Shown here: positions 9,937 through 21,148 of the stretch, one piece after another | How the letters are laid out: every line of letters begins with the position of its first letter | How positions within the stretch are numbered: the first letter of the stretch is position 1 | Assembly: GCA_001599815.1 (NCBI GenBank) | Contig: BCIA01000001.1 | Span: forward strand, 810,934 to 874,933 | Direction of reading: 5' to 3' | Source of the DNA: Furcasterigmium furcatum | Lineage: Eukaryota > Ascomycota > Sordariomycetes > Glomerellales > Plectosphaerellaceae | DNA length: 64,000 nucleotides | Position numbers and translations under genes: made by a program | The notes under the pieces: model-generated | The model's input: only the letters and a program-made list of their open reading frames with translations | Databases searched by the model: none | Told to the model about the DNA's origin: nothing

Positions 9937-12351
9937 ATGGCCCCTCTCCGGGCTGCAGGCACGCCACCTCGTCGGAATCCCGGGCGGCAAGCCCGACATT
10001 CTGACGAGCAGTCAACAAGAGCATCACCTCGGAACCCATACCGCACGCCGACCCGCGTCTCAGCTCGACTACGGTCGACCTCGATCTCTCCAGCGACAGC
10101 AACCCAGAGCCCCCAACAACAACAAGCACCTGCCCAGAGTGGCAAACGAGCTCGAAATGACCGTTACTACGTCGCCGGTGAATCATCCAACGATGAGACT
10201 CTTATCCGGGGGAAAAGGGCAAGGCCCGACCCATTCAAGTCTCGTAGCGTCCCCGTCCCGAAGAAGGAAGATGTCCATTTCTCACAGCACACTGATTCGG
10301 ATGACGCCGTCAGTTCCCATGGCCCTTACAACGACATCCACAACGAGGATGAGGAGTACCAACAGCCTGCCCGCCGTTCCGGACGCTATTCAAAGGGCGC
10401 CAAGAGCTCCCCTGATCACCGACTCCGTCGCTCTCCTCCGAAGGGCACTCCCTCGCCCAAGAAGGCCGCGCGCACTGCAACTGCGGCGGTGACAACCAAG
10501 ATCCACAAGCCGGAACCTCAACAACAAACCATCATCCCCAACTGGCAGGGCTCCTTGCCGTACCTAGTCTGGGTGCAGATCCTCACTTATGCCGCGGCTG
10601 GTCCGGGTCCCTTCGGTATCAGCGCAAGTTGGCTGGTCCAGACTGCACGCGTGTGTCAGGCCATTGCGGATCCCGCCATCACCGTCCTTTACCGTTGCCC
10701 GCCGGTGAGCACTGAGCACAAGGCTATTAGCCTGGTCAATCTGCTACGAAGGCCACCTACGCGCCTCAGATTCAACTATCGGGCCAAAATCAAGTCTCTC
10801 CACATCAACGTGCTCATGGTGTCCTTGACTCCGGGTTCGCTGGCCGGGCCCGATTACCTCGTCAAGAATTTACCCCAACTTCGCGAGATCCACATCGTCC
10901 ACCCTCTGGACGCCCCTCCTTACCGGAACCTGACCCAGGCTCTCCGTTGGAACTATCATAAGGAGCTCTTCGACAGCCTTGAGGTCGGGGAAGATGCGTC
11001 AGAGGAGCGCCTGGACAAGACATCGCCCACCAGACTGGAGAGTTGGATCTGGAACGAGCGCATGATAAAACTTGGCACTTATGTGCCAGGACTGCCAAAA
11101 ATCTTGGAAATTCACGCGACGCCGAGCTTCACGAGCCTTCGCAGACTCCGGTTCATCAACTTCCAGATTCCTTCGTTTTCTACGGAGGAGAGATCATCCC
11201 GAGCTCCGCCGGCCCATGTCCAGGACCTGATGGATGCCAAGGACAGAGACTACGCGCAAGACCTGGCCGCTGCCCTCGCCGCCCTACCGCAGCTCGAGTA
11301 TCTTGCCTTTGAGTCTTCTACGTGTGTCAACCCGGTGCTCCTGCCTCTTCTCCCTATGTACCTCAAACACCTTGAGCTCGTAAACTGCTGGGAGATACCC
11401 TCAGATCTGTTCGCGTCGTTCCTGGCTTCTCATGGCTCGCGTATGGAGACCCTCGCGCTCCACCACAACCAGGCCCTCAATCTTGCGTTCCTTACTGTCC
11501 TTGGTCACACGTGTCCAAGACTGAAAGAACTGCGGATGAACATGTTCTACTATAGACACCATGAGTTTCTCGACGACTCCGATCCGTTCTACGACTTTCT
11601 CCTCCTCGAAGATCAAATCCCGAACTGGCCCTCCACGCTACAGGTCATCGACATGGAGAACCTCCGTGGTTGGAGCCACGAGGCCGCAAACATGTTCTTT
11701 CAGTCCCTGGCAGATAGCGCCAAGAACCTGCCAGATCTGAGGCACCTGACCGTGAAGGCGATGTTGAACATCTCGTGGCGCCAACGAAGCGAGGTCAGGC
11801 AAGGATGGCAGGACAAGCTCAGGAAAATATTCCTCCGACCCTTTGTGCCTCCGATGACTTTGACTACCCTTCGACCACCTCCCCCGAAGCGTTCAATGGT
11901 AGCTCTCTCAACGAAACCGGAAAAGCCACGAATTGAGCCTTCGCGACGCAGCACTCGTCTGACTGGAGAAGGATCCGACTCCAAGCCATCGCGGGCGAGT
12001 GGCAAAACGAAAGGTCTACGTTCTCTGGGACGTCCCCAGTACGAGGAACCTGAAAGTAACGAATTCGACGAGGAGATCGATTTGAACGAGGGCGGTGCAA
12101 AGGGCCCATCTCCTGATGCCGGGTCGCCCAATTCTGCTGGCGTCGAGCAAGCAGCCACGCCAGGCTCTAGCCACAGCTCCCAGAGTGAAGAGGGACTCTT
12201 CATCCATGGCCTTTGCGATGTCGTGGAAATTTCCATCGACAACCAGAAGCCACGCGAGCAGCAATACGGCATGGGTGACTTTGTTGACGAACTCGACACC
12301 GAGGGTGACGAAACAGATGGTGAATGGGATGGTCGAGCTGAGTACTCGTGA
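9937..12351 (+). CDS. F-box-like, leucine-rich-repeat protein with disordered termini
   Basis: A single exon of 804 codons from the ATG at 9937 (AACATGG context, followed by MAPLRAAGTPPRRNPGR). An in-frame ATG at 9706 would add 77 residues of low-complexity sequence, and I judge that part to be leader. The first ~230 residues are disordered, rich in Ser, Pro, Arg and Gln. An F-box-like segment follows (LPYLVWVQILTYAA, then TARVCQAIADPAITVLYR), and then several irregular leucine-rich repeats visible as LPQLREIHIV, LPQLEYLAFES, MYLKHLELVNCW and CPRLKELRMN. The C terminus is acidic. Proteins of this layout are usually SCF ubiquitin-ligase substrate adaptors, but no specific orthologue or substrate is recognised. 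The F-box degree of match is modest. Confidence 0.72.
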   Translation: MAPLRAAGTPPRRNPGRQARHSDEQSTRASPRNPYRTPTRVSARLRSTSISPATATQSPQQQQAPAQSGKRARNDRYYVAGESSNDETLIRGKRARPDPFKSRSVPVPKKEDVHFSQHTDSDDAVSSHGPYNDIHNEDEEYQQPARRSGRYSKGAKSSPDHRLRRSPPKGTPSPKKAARTATAAVTTKIHKPEPQQQTIIPNWQGSLPYLVWVQILTYAAAGPGPFGISASWLVQTARVCQAIADPAITVLYRCPPVSTEHKAISLVNLLRRPPTRLRFNYRAKIKSLHINVLMVSLTPGSLAGPDYLVKNLPQLREIHIVHPLDAPPYRNLTQALRWNYHKELFDSLEVGEDASEERLDKTSPTRLESWIWNERMIKLGTYVPGLPKILEIHATPSFTSLRRLRFINFQIPSFSTEERSSRAPPAHVQDLMDAKDRDYAQDLAAALAALPQLEYLAFESSTCVNPVLLPLLPMYLKHLELVNCWEIPSDLFASFLASHGSRMETLALHHNQALNLAFLTVLGHTCPRLKELRMNMFYYRHHEFLDDSDPFYDFLLLEDQIPNWPSTLQVIDMENLRGWSHEAANMFFQSLADSAKNLPDLRHLTVKAMLNISWRQRSEVRQGWQDKLRKIFLRPFVPPMTLTTLRPPPPKRSMVALSTKPEKPRIEPSRRSTRLTGEGSDSKPSRASGKTKGLRSLGRPQYEEPESNEFDEEIDLNEGGAKGPSPDAGSPNSAGVEQAATPGSSHSSQSEEGLFIHGLCDVVEISIDNQKPREQQYGMGDFVDELDTEGDETDGEWDGRAEYS

Positions 12352-12894
12352 CCGGCTTATTGGAAGCAAACACCTCACGAAAGACTCCTCTCTCTCCGCC
12401 CCTCGATCCGTCTATCGAGGCTGTGGCCTGAGCAGCTTTGGTCTTCCGCCACATTCGCAACATCACATCTTGCACAGTTGCCGGTTTGAAGTGCAATCTG
12501 GGGTCACAATCGCGCCCCTGCTTCCTGACCTGTTATACTATGATTTCACTTCTCTCTTGTATGGGTTTTGCGCGGGGGCATGAATGTCCCTGGCATGTAA
12601 ATTGGGCGTTCACAAGGTTGGCTTCTTAGGGAAGGCCGGGGAGCGTTGTCCTGTTGTGTTTTCAGTGGACAGTCGACATTGGCTGGATGATACATGTCAC
12701 CATCCCATGATGGCTATGGTTGCGATGACTGCCTCGGACATCGAGCCTGGATACATTCAGTCCTCAGGTACGCGAGGATCTTATGTAGGAATTAGCCCAA
12801 TGGACAAGAAAAGTATTCGGAGCACAGAACGGCCGCGATTTGACCCGAGTACTTCCATGTGGCGTCTCTGGTTCTTCGCCATAGCATCGGAGCA
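12352..12894. other. Convergent 3' regions, no gene seen
   Basis: This interval lies between the stop of the F-box/LRR gene (+) and the stop of the carboxylesterase gene (-). It probably holds both 3' UTRs. Small ORFs here are antisense shadows. Confidence 0.5.
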
Positions 12895-14665
12895 TCATAT
12901 TCTTGCGCCAACCCTCGCCCCTTGCCTCTCTCCTTTCCCCTGACTAAGAACCATCCGATCCCACCAGAATTTGCACCTCTTCAACTCCCGCTCGGTAAGC
13001 TTTCTCACATGCGTAGGAGTGCCCTCGGTAGTCCCCCCAGCGCGCTCATCATTCCCCTGCCCGAACACCAAAATCCTCCCCGCATCTGGACCAGCATCCT
13101 CGGCGAACGGCGACTCGAACGCCGGCCACTCCACCTCCTGCTCGCCCGCGGTGCCAGGCATCACCAGCGCACTCGACGTCTCCGACGTCACGAATCGGCT
13201 AAACAGCCCATGCATCCGCTCAGAAATCTTCAGCAGCCCCTTCTGTCCCTCCATCATCTTGGCATCCCGCGCGACCAGCTCCCCTTCAGAACCGTGGTTC
13301 GCCGCCGCGTACGGCTCCCCTTTGGCGGCAAACTCGTAGACATACACCGGCGTCCCGTTCCTTGCGTTGCGGTGGGCTGTGTGCAGTACCGGCGCGATGT
13401 ACGCCTGGTCCGCGTACGCAGCGGCGAGGCGGGTGAACTGCTCCCCGCAGCCGTCGGGGAGAGGGAGATAATCGCCCTCCTCCGCGTCGGCGGGGTCCGG
13501 GTATAGGGACACCAGCTCCTCTGTGTCGGCTGGGGACAGGCCGGGGATGAGGGTCTGGAAGAACTCGCGGAACTCCTCTAAAGTGTCTGATTCCGCCGTG
13601 TCGACGAAGACGACGCCCTCGTGAGTGTTAAAGCCAGTGATGAGGGGGACGTAGGACTTGGAGGTGGCAGAGGACACAACTGGAAGATCCGGGACGACCC
13701 CTCCCGGGCCGTCGATGGTGGGCTGGAACGGCCAGCGGAGGGTGGGCGTTTCTGGGATCCAGACGGCGCCGGCGGCCTTGATGAGTTTGGACATGGGAGT
13801 ATCTCGAAGGGCGGCGATGGCGTCGTGTGGCGAGAGATCTTCGGAGAGGCCGCAAGCAGAGAGGAGCTCGCGGAACTGAGTCTCCTGACGGTCATGCGAC
13901 GGCGAGAGAACGCAGCGTGCCGTAGCCGCGCCAGACTCGAGGATGGCCCTTTGGAAGAGCGGCTTCTCGGGGTCAGCCGAGAGCATATGGTGCCCGATCT
14001 GAGATTCCTCCGTTAGCAAGGCCATCTTCTTTCGAATATCATCACCACGGGAAACATGGCCGACTCACTGAATGCGCACCGGCACTGACTCCCATGGCCG
14101 TCACCCGTTCCACATCTCCGCCAAACCTCCCAATGTTCTCCCTCACCCACTCCAACGCAGCCCTCTGGTCCCTCAGGCCCAGATTCAAGCACCCGCACTC
14201 CTCGCCAGCACCACAGGACAAGAATCCCAGCGTTCCAAGACGATAGTTGAAACTCACAGCCAAGACCCCCTCGTCCGCCCATCCCACAAAGCTCGCCATC
14301 TCCCGATCCGCCCCCTTCCCAACACTAAACGCCCCCCCATGGAAGTACACCACCACCGGAAGCTCCTTTGCCCCATCCGCTGGCCGGAAGATATTGACGC
14401 TCAAACAGTCCTCTCCCACATCCCACCCCTCTGCCTTGTCCGCGCGGCTCACGAAGCTGGGGCACAGCGGCCCGTACTTGGTCGCATCGTGCGTCTCGCT
14501 CCCATCGCGCACGAGCGCGGCCTTGCAGAACCGCTCCGTCACCCGCGCGTACGGGATGCCCAGGAACGCTTCCACGTGCTTCGGCAGGCCGGGACGCCTG
14601 TCATCCGCTTGGTAGACGTGACCGCGATATGTGCCCTGTCGCAGTGTCACAGTGGGTGTCGTCAT
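12895..14665 (-). CDS. Type-B carboxylesterase/lipase (alpha/beta hydrolase)
   Basis: A COesterase-family hydrolase of carboxylic esters. Two exons, 14665-14069 (199 codons) and 13998-12895, flank a 70-nt intron (14068-13999, GTGAGT donor, CTAAC branch, TCAG acceptor), giving 566 residues. The oxyanion-hole region VVVYFHGGAF, the family block GEDCLSVNIFRP, the nucleophile elbow GVSAG (catalytic Ser) and NYRLGTLGFL are all visible in exon 1. In exon 2 the likely acid is the Glu of NTHEG and the likely base the His of NHGSEGELV. The intron falls only a few codons after the catalytic serine. The start at 14665 (MTTPTV) is preferred over 14698 for its context and because the family begins there. 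I see no clear signal peptide, suggesting an intracellular enzyme. The substrate is unknown. Confidence 0.88.
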
Positions 14666-15160
14666 CTTCTTGGGGTTGTGTGCACAGGGCCTGCGCAAAG
14701 CGGAATAAAGACCGGATGAAGGGCTGGTGATCGCCAGGGGCGGAGGGCCGAGGTCGTTGACTTCTTATACCTCAATGCCAGGAAAGCCAGGATGCCTTCG
14801 TTGCAAGTTCCTTGACACGCTATTGGTGGTCGCGGTGGCCGAGGATGCCGAGGTCCATGACCAAGGCACTTTGTTTGTGGGGAGCTTTCGCCACTGTCTG
14901 CGCTGAGAACACCCAACAGGCGCCCAGCCCAACCTTGCAGGATTGGCAGGACTGTCCGCCAGCATCACCAAGACCCGAGGAGCCAGCAGATGGAAGAGGG
15001 TAATGCAATGCCTGTTGTGCTACACAATGTTCAAACCGAACAAAAGCTGAACTCCCCCCGAAACTCCAAGGCTGACCCGATCACACACCCCTGCGCCAAT
15101 GAGACAATCTGAATAACAACGCTCCCCATATCAGACAGATCTGACACGACATCACAATGA
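14666..15160. other. Intergenic between two minus-strand genes
   Basis: This holds the promoter and 5' leader of the carboxylesterase gene and the 3' end of the next gene upstream on the minus strand. I see no coding feature. Confidence 0.5.
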
Positions 15161-17207
15161 TCACCGTGTAGTCTGTCCAGCAATCAATGCTGACTGTCGT
15201 CGCCTTTGCCGCTCCGCCCACTCGCGGCTGGCTTGCCTACTCCGCTCAGCAGCTTGTTCACGGGCCTGCTTGGCCGCCATCTCACGCTGGCGGCGTTCGC
15301 GTTCGCGCTCCCCTACGTAGCTGTTATCTTGTTCGTAGAGCTCCCTTCCGCGTAGACGGAGACGTTCGACCTCCTCTGCAGACATGGGAACCCGCTTGCT
15401 GCTGGGGCTTGCTGCTGAGGTTGAAGTACCCCGGCTCGTCTGCGATTCGTCCGTCGTGCTCACCCGGCCTCGCGACTGCGATGATGTGCTGGCGGTGCTG
15501 ACGCTGCTTATCGTGCTGGCCGACTTTCGCAGGGACGGACGTGACACGACGCCAATGACGGACGAACGTTTGGATGCAGTGTTCGATGCTGTGCTCGCTT
15601 TTGGTTGGGGGGCTTCCTGGACATCTTCGCCAGAAGCCTTCACTCGTCGTGCACGGCTGGCAGCAGTCTCCCGGGGATATGATGCTGGTGCCGCGCTGGC
15701 CCTGACTGGGGCGGCCTTGAACTCGCGGCGCTTCCTCTCTTCTTCAGCCTGCTCGCGAAGCAGCTTCTCATGCTGCTCCTTCTTTCTTCGGGAGATCGCC
15801 TCGCCTGGCAGCTCAAACTTCGGAATGGTTGGCGCCCTGACTGACTTGGACCGCTGGGGAACGCTGGGAGCCGCCTTGTCGGGAATTATCTGCATCGAGC
15901 GACGGGCCTCGCGTTGCTCCTTGAGGCGACGAGCCACGGCTTCGCCGGGAAGCTCAAAAGTCGGCTTCGTAGGGGCCTTGGTTGATTTGGCGGGTGGCTT
16001 GGGGGGAAGGAGGCTGGAGGGCCGAGTGACGACAGACTTTCTGGCCATCGTGCATGATGCCTGTTCGTCCGTCATGTCCATAGAGGCAGACTTCCGAAGT
16101 TGCGGTCGTGAAGCAGTCGGCTTGACCCGCACGGACGCCGACTTGCCAGGCATGTTCTTAATGTCCGAGAGCGCATTCTGCAAGGGGCCTCGGGTGACGT
16201 TTGATGCCCTGTCAAAGACAACGAGGGGTTGCCGTTTCTTAGCGGGCGAGGGGAAACTCTGGACCTGAGTCGCTGACTGCAATGCTTCCAGATCCTCCTC
16301 GAGCCGATCGAGCGCCTCGACGGAATCTTCGATGCGGGTCTGAGCCGGCGTAGACGCGGACTGTGAGGAGACTGGCGACGACGCTGGCGCAGTCTCGACG
16401 AAGTGAGACGGCACTTGGTATTCGATATGCTCACCCGACACTCCAGACGAGGATGTATCCGCAGAGACATTCCGGGTCGTAGATGAGCTTGGGACGAATA
16501 TGTCGATGACCTCGCCATCGACATTGTCCGAGGCCGGCGGGGAAATGACCCTCACTATCGGGTCTGGCAAAGCCATACTGGTACTATCATTACCCAACAG
16601 CTCGGTTGCCAGCAGCGTGTGGACGGCGGTGACGCCTGGATGATCCGTGTCGATTCCCGTCTCTTCCCTCTCTACGAGCCAATTGCAGCCATAATAGCGC
16701 CAGTCGCCAGGATATGCGTGGTCGAGGGTGTCCTCGTCTGTCGTCTGGAGCTTCAACTGCGTCGACAAGATCCAGTCGTATCGACCTGCGTTATGCCTCT
16801 CACAGGGGCCTAGGATGTCGGCGGGATCGTTGACGGGGACTGCCCTCTCGAAGTTGATGGCGCAAAGGACTGAGCATGACGAGTAGTGGGATTAGCACGG
16901 TCCGCGAGCAGGGTCCAGGGGTTCGGGGAGCTGGCTGGTCACCAGAAGCAATCGGAGAGGGGGACGACGAACCTTGAGCAGGAAAGGAGGAGGAATGGTT
17001 CAGTTCCCACTGCTCTTCGAGCTCTCGGGCTTCTTTGATGACGGCGAGAGGTTCGGAGAAGAGGTCGGAGTCGGCGGAAGAGCGGGTGGAACGACGTCGA
17101 GGCAGAGCTCGTTCGGGACTCCTGATGCGAAGCTTCTCCAGGCCGAAAACTAGGGACTCGACAGGGTTCCTAATCCTGGGCGAAGGGGGGCGGGCCACGG
17201 CCGCCAT
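15161..17207 (-). CDS. Uncharacterised protein with two FELPGEA-type basic repeats and a charged helical C terminus
   Basis: Two exons, 17207-16973 and 16869-15161, join across a 103-nt intron (GTTCGT donor, CTAAT branch, TCAG acceptor; a GTGACC donor further in is also phase-compatible), giving 647 residues. The start reads MAAVARPPSPRIRNPVESL. A compact, probably folded region follows the intron (LCAINFERAVPVND, then GDWRYYGCNWLVERE). The middle is Ser/Thr/Pro-rich and disordered. Two near-identical motifs occur at about 383-402 and 430-444 (FELPGEAVARRLKEQ and FELPGEAISRRKKEQ), each preceded by a Pro/Lys stretch. This phrasing is loosely reminiscent of TPX2-type microtubule repeats, which is an inference only. 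The C terminus is a long Arg/Glu/Gln helix. I do not recognise a family or function. Confidence 0.75.
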
Positions 17208-17839
17208 GGTCAGATTAATTTCGCGGACAGGAACCGGGGGTGCGGAAATTGGGCTAATTGACCAGGGGTCGGGGTCGAAGATTGATATGAATTGATTTGA
17301 GCTGGGGTCTAATCTGCGTGATGATGATCCTGCTGGATGCCGTACAAGTACAGTGAGTACGCTGTCTATGATGATTGTGCTGCTTGCTGGTGGGTGACGA
17401 GGACCGGATGCTGTCGTGATGTTCGTTATCTCGAGCGTCCGGCCCCGACAACCGAAGCGGGAGCAGCTCCTCTGGTTGTCGGTACGCTCATCTGCCGCTT
17501 CCCGCTGCGGCCATCATCGTGGCCACCTCAGCGACGGATGGCTCCTTGCGCGGAAGGGGAGCAAACGGCGATCCCCCTGACCTGACTTCCCTTCCGTCGA
17601 GATGTTGGGTGCCCGGAGGCGGGAGGGAAGACGCGACTTGCCACTCCAATTGGGACGCGTTCTCACCCCGCAATTGCCTCTCTCGCGCCCATGATAGGCC
17701 CGGCAACTGGCGCTAACACGAAGTGCCAGCTCAGGGCGGGAATGGAATGCGCACATGCTTGTGCGACTGGGATCGATGAAGCCTTCGACCGCCATTCTGC
17801 TAAAGGTTGATCGCGCAGGCAGCTTCGCTGGCTGTCTTC
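17208..17839. other. Intergenic, no gene seen
   Basis: This 632-bp stretch carries the promoter of the ELPGEA-repeat gene and the 3' flank of DAD2. Open frames on both strands are short and mutually antisense, and none resembles a known protein. Confidence 0.45.
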
Positions 17840-18411
17840 TCAAGGGCTCTTGTTCCCGGCGTCTTGCTCTGCCTGCTCTGCCTGCGCTTGAAGCGAGGGT
17901 GCATGCTCCGTCGGGATGCGCACGAGGGTCTGCGGAAGCAGGGTGGTGGCCGCTTCTTCTTCTTCGGCAGGTTCGTCTTTCGGTTTCGGAAGTTTCGCTG
18001 CGGTGCCCGTCATGTCAGCTCTGCTCACTGCTGCTGTTGCTTCTGCGGCCCAAGGCGAGCGGGAAAGAACATACCGGAGGCCATGTTGATCGCACGAAGC
18101 ACATTATGCCAGTTGCCAATAACTGTCGCGATTGCTGCGGTCCTGTTAGTAGTGCCCGGGTCCCATACGCTGGGTTCTTGCCAGTCCATGGTGCAAGTAC
18201 CTTCTGTGCCGTCAGACAGAGTCGACAGCTGATGCTCCAGTGCCTCCATCTGAGTTGCCACGGCGGCGCTCAAGTCGCGAAGTTGCCTGAGGTTCTCAAG
18301 CTCGGCTTTCTTCTCTTCGATGCGTGCGATAAGCGCGGGGGAGGGGCCGCTCGAGGTGGACGAGGATCCGGGCGGGAGTCGCGAAGAGAGAGAGCGGGTT
18401 GGGAACGACAT
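17840..18411 (-). CDS. DAD2: DASH complex subunit Dad2 (outer kinetochore)
   Basis: Dad2 is a small subunit of the DASH/Dam1 ring that couples kinetochores to spindle microtubules. Three exons are read: 18411-18201, 18134-18075 and 17997-17840. The introns are 66 nt (18200-18135, CTAAC branch) and 77 nt (18074-17998, CTGAC branch), and the product is 142 residues. The start MSFPTRS at 18411 is preferred over the in-frame ATG at 18435. Diagnostic segments are PALIARIEEKKAELENLRQ, LSAAVATQMEALEHQLSTL, then IATVIGNWHNVLRAINMAS across the first intron. The C-terminal LPQTLVRIPTEHAPSLQ is typical of filamentous-fungal Dad2. The first intron acceptor was fixed by frame: the earlier AACAG site would break the conserved block, while ACCGCAG restores it. 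The gene is divergent from shugoshin. Confidence 0.93.
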
Positions 18412-18552
18412 GACTTCTTCCTTTGGGCTTCGCAATAGACGGAGTTCTGGAGTTTTGTGATAAGGTGGGCGATGGATGAGAGTGGCAGACTGAACATAGA
18501 GGTGATCACATCACATCTCCTCCAAAGTCTGGACGGATGGTGGGTTGGTGGG

Positions 18553-18559
18553 GTAAACA
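18553..18559 (+). promoter_or_regulatory. Forkhead-type site GTAAACA
   Basis: Exact match to the RYAAACA forkhead core. It lies in the DAD2-SGO1 interval, 142 bp upstream of the DAD2 start codon. Forkhead factors drive G2/M gene clusters in yeasts; occupancy here is inferred only. Confidence 0.4.
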
Positions 18560-18736
18560 GACAGCCCACCTCAGTGACGCCAGTGGTTCGCTTCAGCGGT
18601 CCACAGGCCGTCCCGGGCGGTCAACTCGGCGTTTGGTGGGTCGGAGCTCCGCGGATGGATTCACATTGGCCATTTCGCCCTAGCAACGCCGGGCACCCAC
18701 AATCAAGCGGTCGGTCTAGTCCCAAACAGGCCATGA

Positions 18737-18743
18737 GTAAACA
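18737..18743 (+). promoter_or_regulatory. Forkhead-type site GTAAACA
   Basis: Second exact copy of the motif, 184 bp downstream of the first in the same orientation and 220 bp before the SGO1 start codon. Confidence 0.4.
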
Positions 18744-18962
18744 TCATGACAGCAACCGGGGGCATTTTTTGTTCCCAACCACCGTCACCGCCTCTCAACC
18801 AACTCGATCCACGAAGTCCACTCTGTCCACATCACTTCACATCTGATCCAGCTGTGGTCTGTATTGCCCGCCCGTTGCACCCATAGGAACAGATCCAGTA
18901 CATTGCAGGCTTGAGCACCTGCGCAAATATCTTCTGCTCGTCTTCCCACACCGCCATGCGCC

Positions 18963-21148
18963 ATGGCCCGACTCAATGAACCACCACCAATGTCTACAGA
19001 CAGCTCCGACATCCGTATGTTCATGCCGCAGTCCCCTTCACTCCTGCGTGTACTGATTTCGCATTCTCCAGTCCGGAAGAAGCTGTTGCGACAGAATAGA
19101 GAGCTCGCCAGGGCGAATTCGGGTCTTGCCCAGAAGGTCCGCCTGCTAGAGCAGGAAAAACAACAACTTATCAACGAGAAGCTTGAGATCGCCGGCCGTC
19201 TGCTGGATCTGGAGCAGAAGATTGAGCGCAATGCCGCTCAACGCATCGCCGACCATGCGCTCAACGTGCGCGCCCGGCTCGAGGCGCAGCTTCGCGACTG
19301 TATGAACCTCCTCGAAGATATCGGCCAAGAACCGCCCCGAAAACGACGACAGGCTCCCAGTCCTGGGTCAGCAAGGGCATCGAAGCCTCGAAGCCCACCC
19401 AGAAGGCGGCTGGTTGAGACAGAGAGGGACGCCGAGGTCCGCGCAACAGCCGAAGGCCGACTTCCCCCTCTCTACGAAAACAAGGCGTATCCATACCCTA
19501 GGCAAACTCTCAAGTACGTCTCGCGGTGCTCTCTTCAATTGCCAGAACTAACAGTGAACGCAGTCCCGACCAAATTATGGCTCTCTGCTCAGAGGCTGCG
19601 GACACCACGGATTCACCAGAGCTCGGCCCGCCGCCAATGTCCCGCTTTGTCGACAGCGAAGTCGACACAAGCAAGCTGCCGTCGCCCAGCAAATCTCCAT
19701 CCCCACCACGCGCATTGCCGTCGCCAACCACGACGAAGCTAGCACTGCCTGCTTCCTCATCCAGCCCGACGAAATTGCAGACGACATCAGGGAATATTGA
19801 AGTATCGGGAGCGAGCCCGATGAAAATCCCAGACATCTTCAGGTCCCTCGAGGAGGATGTTCAACCCAAGGTCCCAGAAGCGCTCAGGTCGAGCTCGAAG
19901 CGAAAGTTTAGTGCCAGCGACTCTCAAGACACCAATCCCAAGCCCAAATCGTCCGATACACCAAAGCCACGAATCACCGCCACAGTCCGGACTGACCGCA
20001 AGAACAAGACGCTGAAGGATCTGGTCAGCATCCGACGCGAGGCGAGAGAGGAACTGGCGCCGCCCACAGAGCCGAGGAAAGTACTGGCCGCCAAGAGCAC
20101 GAACGAAGATATGAACTCGCCCAAGAAGGTCTCGAAGCCGCCCGGCGATGGCGAACCCCAGAAGCCCCTGAAACCAAAGGACGCGCAACGAAAAGACAGG
20201 CCCAGGCCCAAGGCTAAGGAATCGGAGAAGCCAACGATCGCCGTGCCCGCTCCAGCTCCCACGTCTCCCAAACCAGTGGAAGATGTTGTGTTGTCTTCGT
20301 CTATCGGCGCCGTGCCTCTTTCCCCTGCCTCGCCAGAACCCACGCCGTTCTCAGTGCAGGCCCATGGCACACCCCCCCCTGCAGACATATCTGCACACGG
20401 CGAGACTGCGCGGCCCAGCAGACGAGCACGTGCGGCAGTGAGCTACGCCGAACCGAACCTTCGCGACAAGATGCGCCGCCCTACTAAGGAGCTGTTCGAC
20501 GCTGTGGCCGGCGAAGGCCGCTATAAGCCGAGATCATCAACATCTAGATCCGAAGAGCCGCCTTCCGTCGATATGGCTTCGGCAAAGCAGCACTCCACTA
20601 CGATCGATGACGGCAAGAGCCGAACGTCTACTATTCCCACAGCAACTGAAGCATTTGAGAAGCCGAGCGCATGCAGCCCTCTGGCTCAGAAGACGACCAA
20701 CAAGGCGCATAGAAACAACAAGACCTCCTCTGCTCTCTCCAAAAACAACGAAGAGTTTGAGGCCTCCGAACAGGCGTCCCCCTTGGGCCGAGACGCGGGC
20801 AGCAGCGCACTCAAGGATACGGCAGAGACCCTTGATCCGTATGATTTCGCCAGCACCTTGCCGAGTGTTGATTCATCCAAGGGGGCTGGTGACAAAGTCA
20901 AGCCGTCTTCGCGGCGGCAGTCCAAGTCATCGAGGAGACTTTCGTCTGTTGCGCGGGATGATTTCCAGTTCGAAGATGAAGAGGCCAACTTGAAGCCCAA
21001 GTCCGCGGCAGGCAGGAAGAGGGCGTCTATTGCCCACACAAGGGTTGAAACGAGCTTGATGGACGATGAGAATCCGGACACCTCTGGAAGCACTGAGGGC
21101 GAGGTTGTCTCCCGGCCTACCGCAAGGCGGAGGAGCATGATGGTGTGA
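18963..21148 (+). CDS. SGO1: Shugoshin (centromeric cohesin protector)
   Basis: Shugoshin recruits PP2A to centromeres and protects cohesin. Three exons: 18963-19014, 19072-19513 and 19564-21148, giving 692 residues. Intron 1 (19015-19071, GTATGT donor) is 57 nt, in frame and without stops, so an unspliced reading adds 19 false residues. Intron 2 (19514-19563) is 50 nt with a CTAAC branch. The N terminus (MARLNEPP, then LRKKLLRQNRELARANS) forms the conserved coiled coil to about residue 110, with KVRLLEQEKQQLINEKLEI inside it. The long middle is Pro/Ser/Lys-rich and disordered. The C-terminal shugoshin motif, at about residues 448-480, reads RRARAAVSYAEPNLRDKMRR followed by PTKELFDAV; it is the histone H2A-phosphate-binding region of the family. 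The gene is divergent from DAD2 and convergent with VPS29. Confidence 0.93.

Larger units (their letters stand above)
18412..18962. promoter_or_regulatory. Shared DAD2-SGO1 bidirectional promoter region
   Basis: The start codons of two divergent chromosome-segregation genes are 551 bp apart, so this interval must contain both promoters and leaders. Two exact forkhead-type GTAAACA motifs occur at 18553-18559 and 18737-18743, both on the plus strand. With equal base use about 0.07 occurrences would be expected on both strands of a segment this long. No MCB (ACGCGT) element was seen. Confidence 0.6.
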
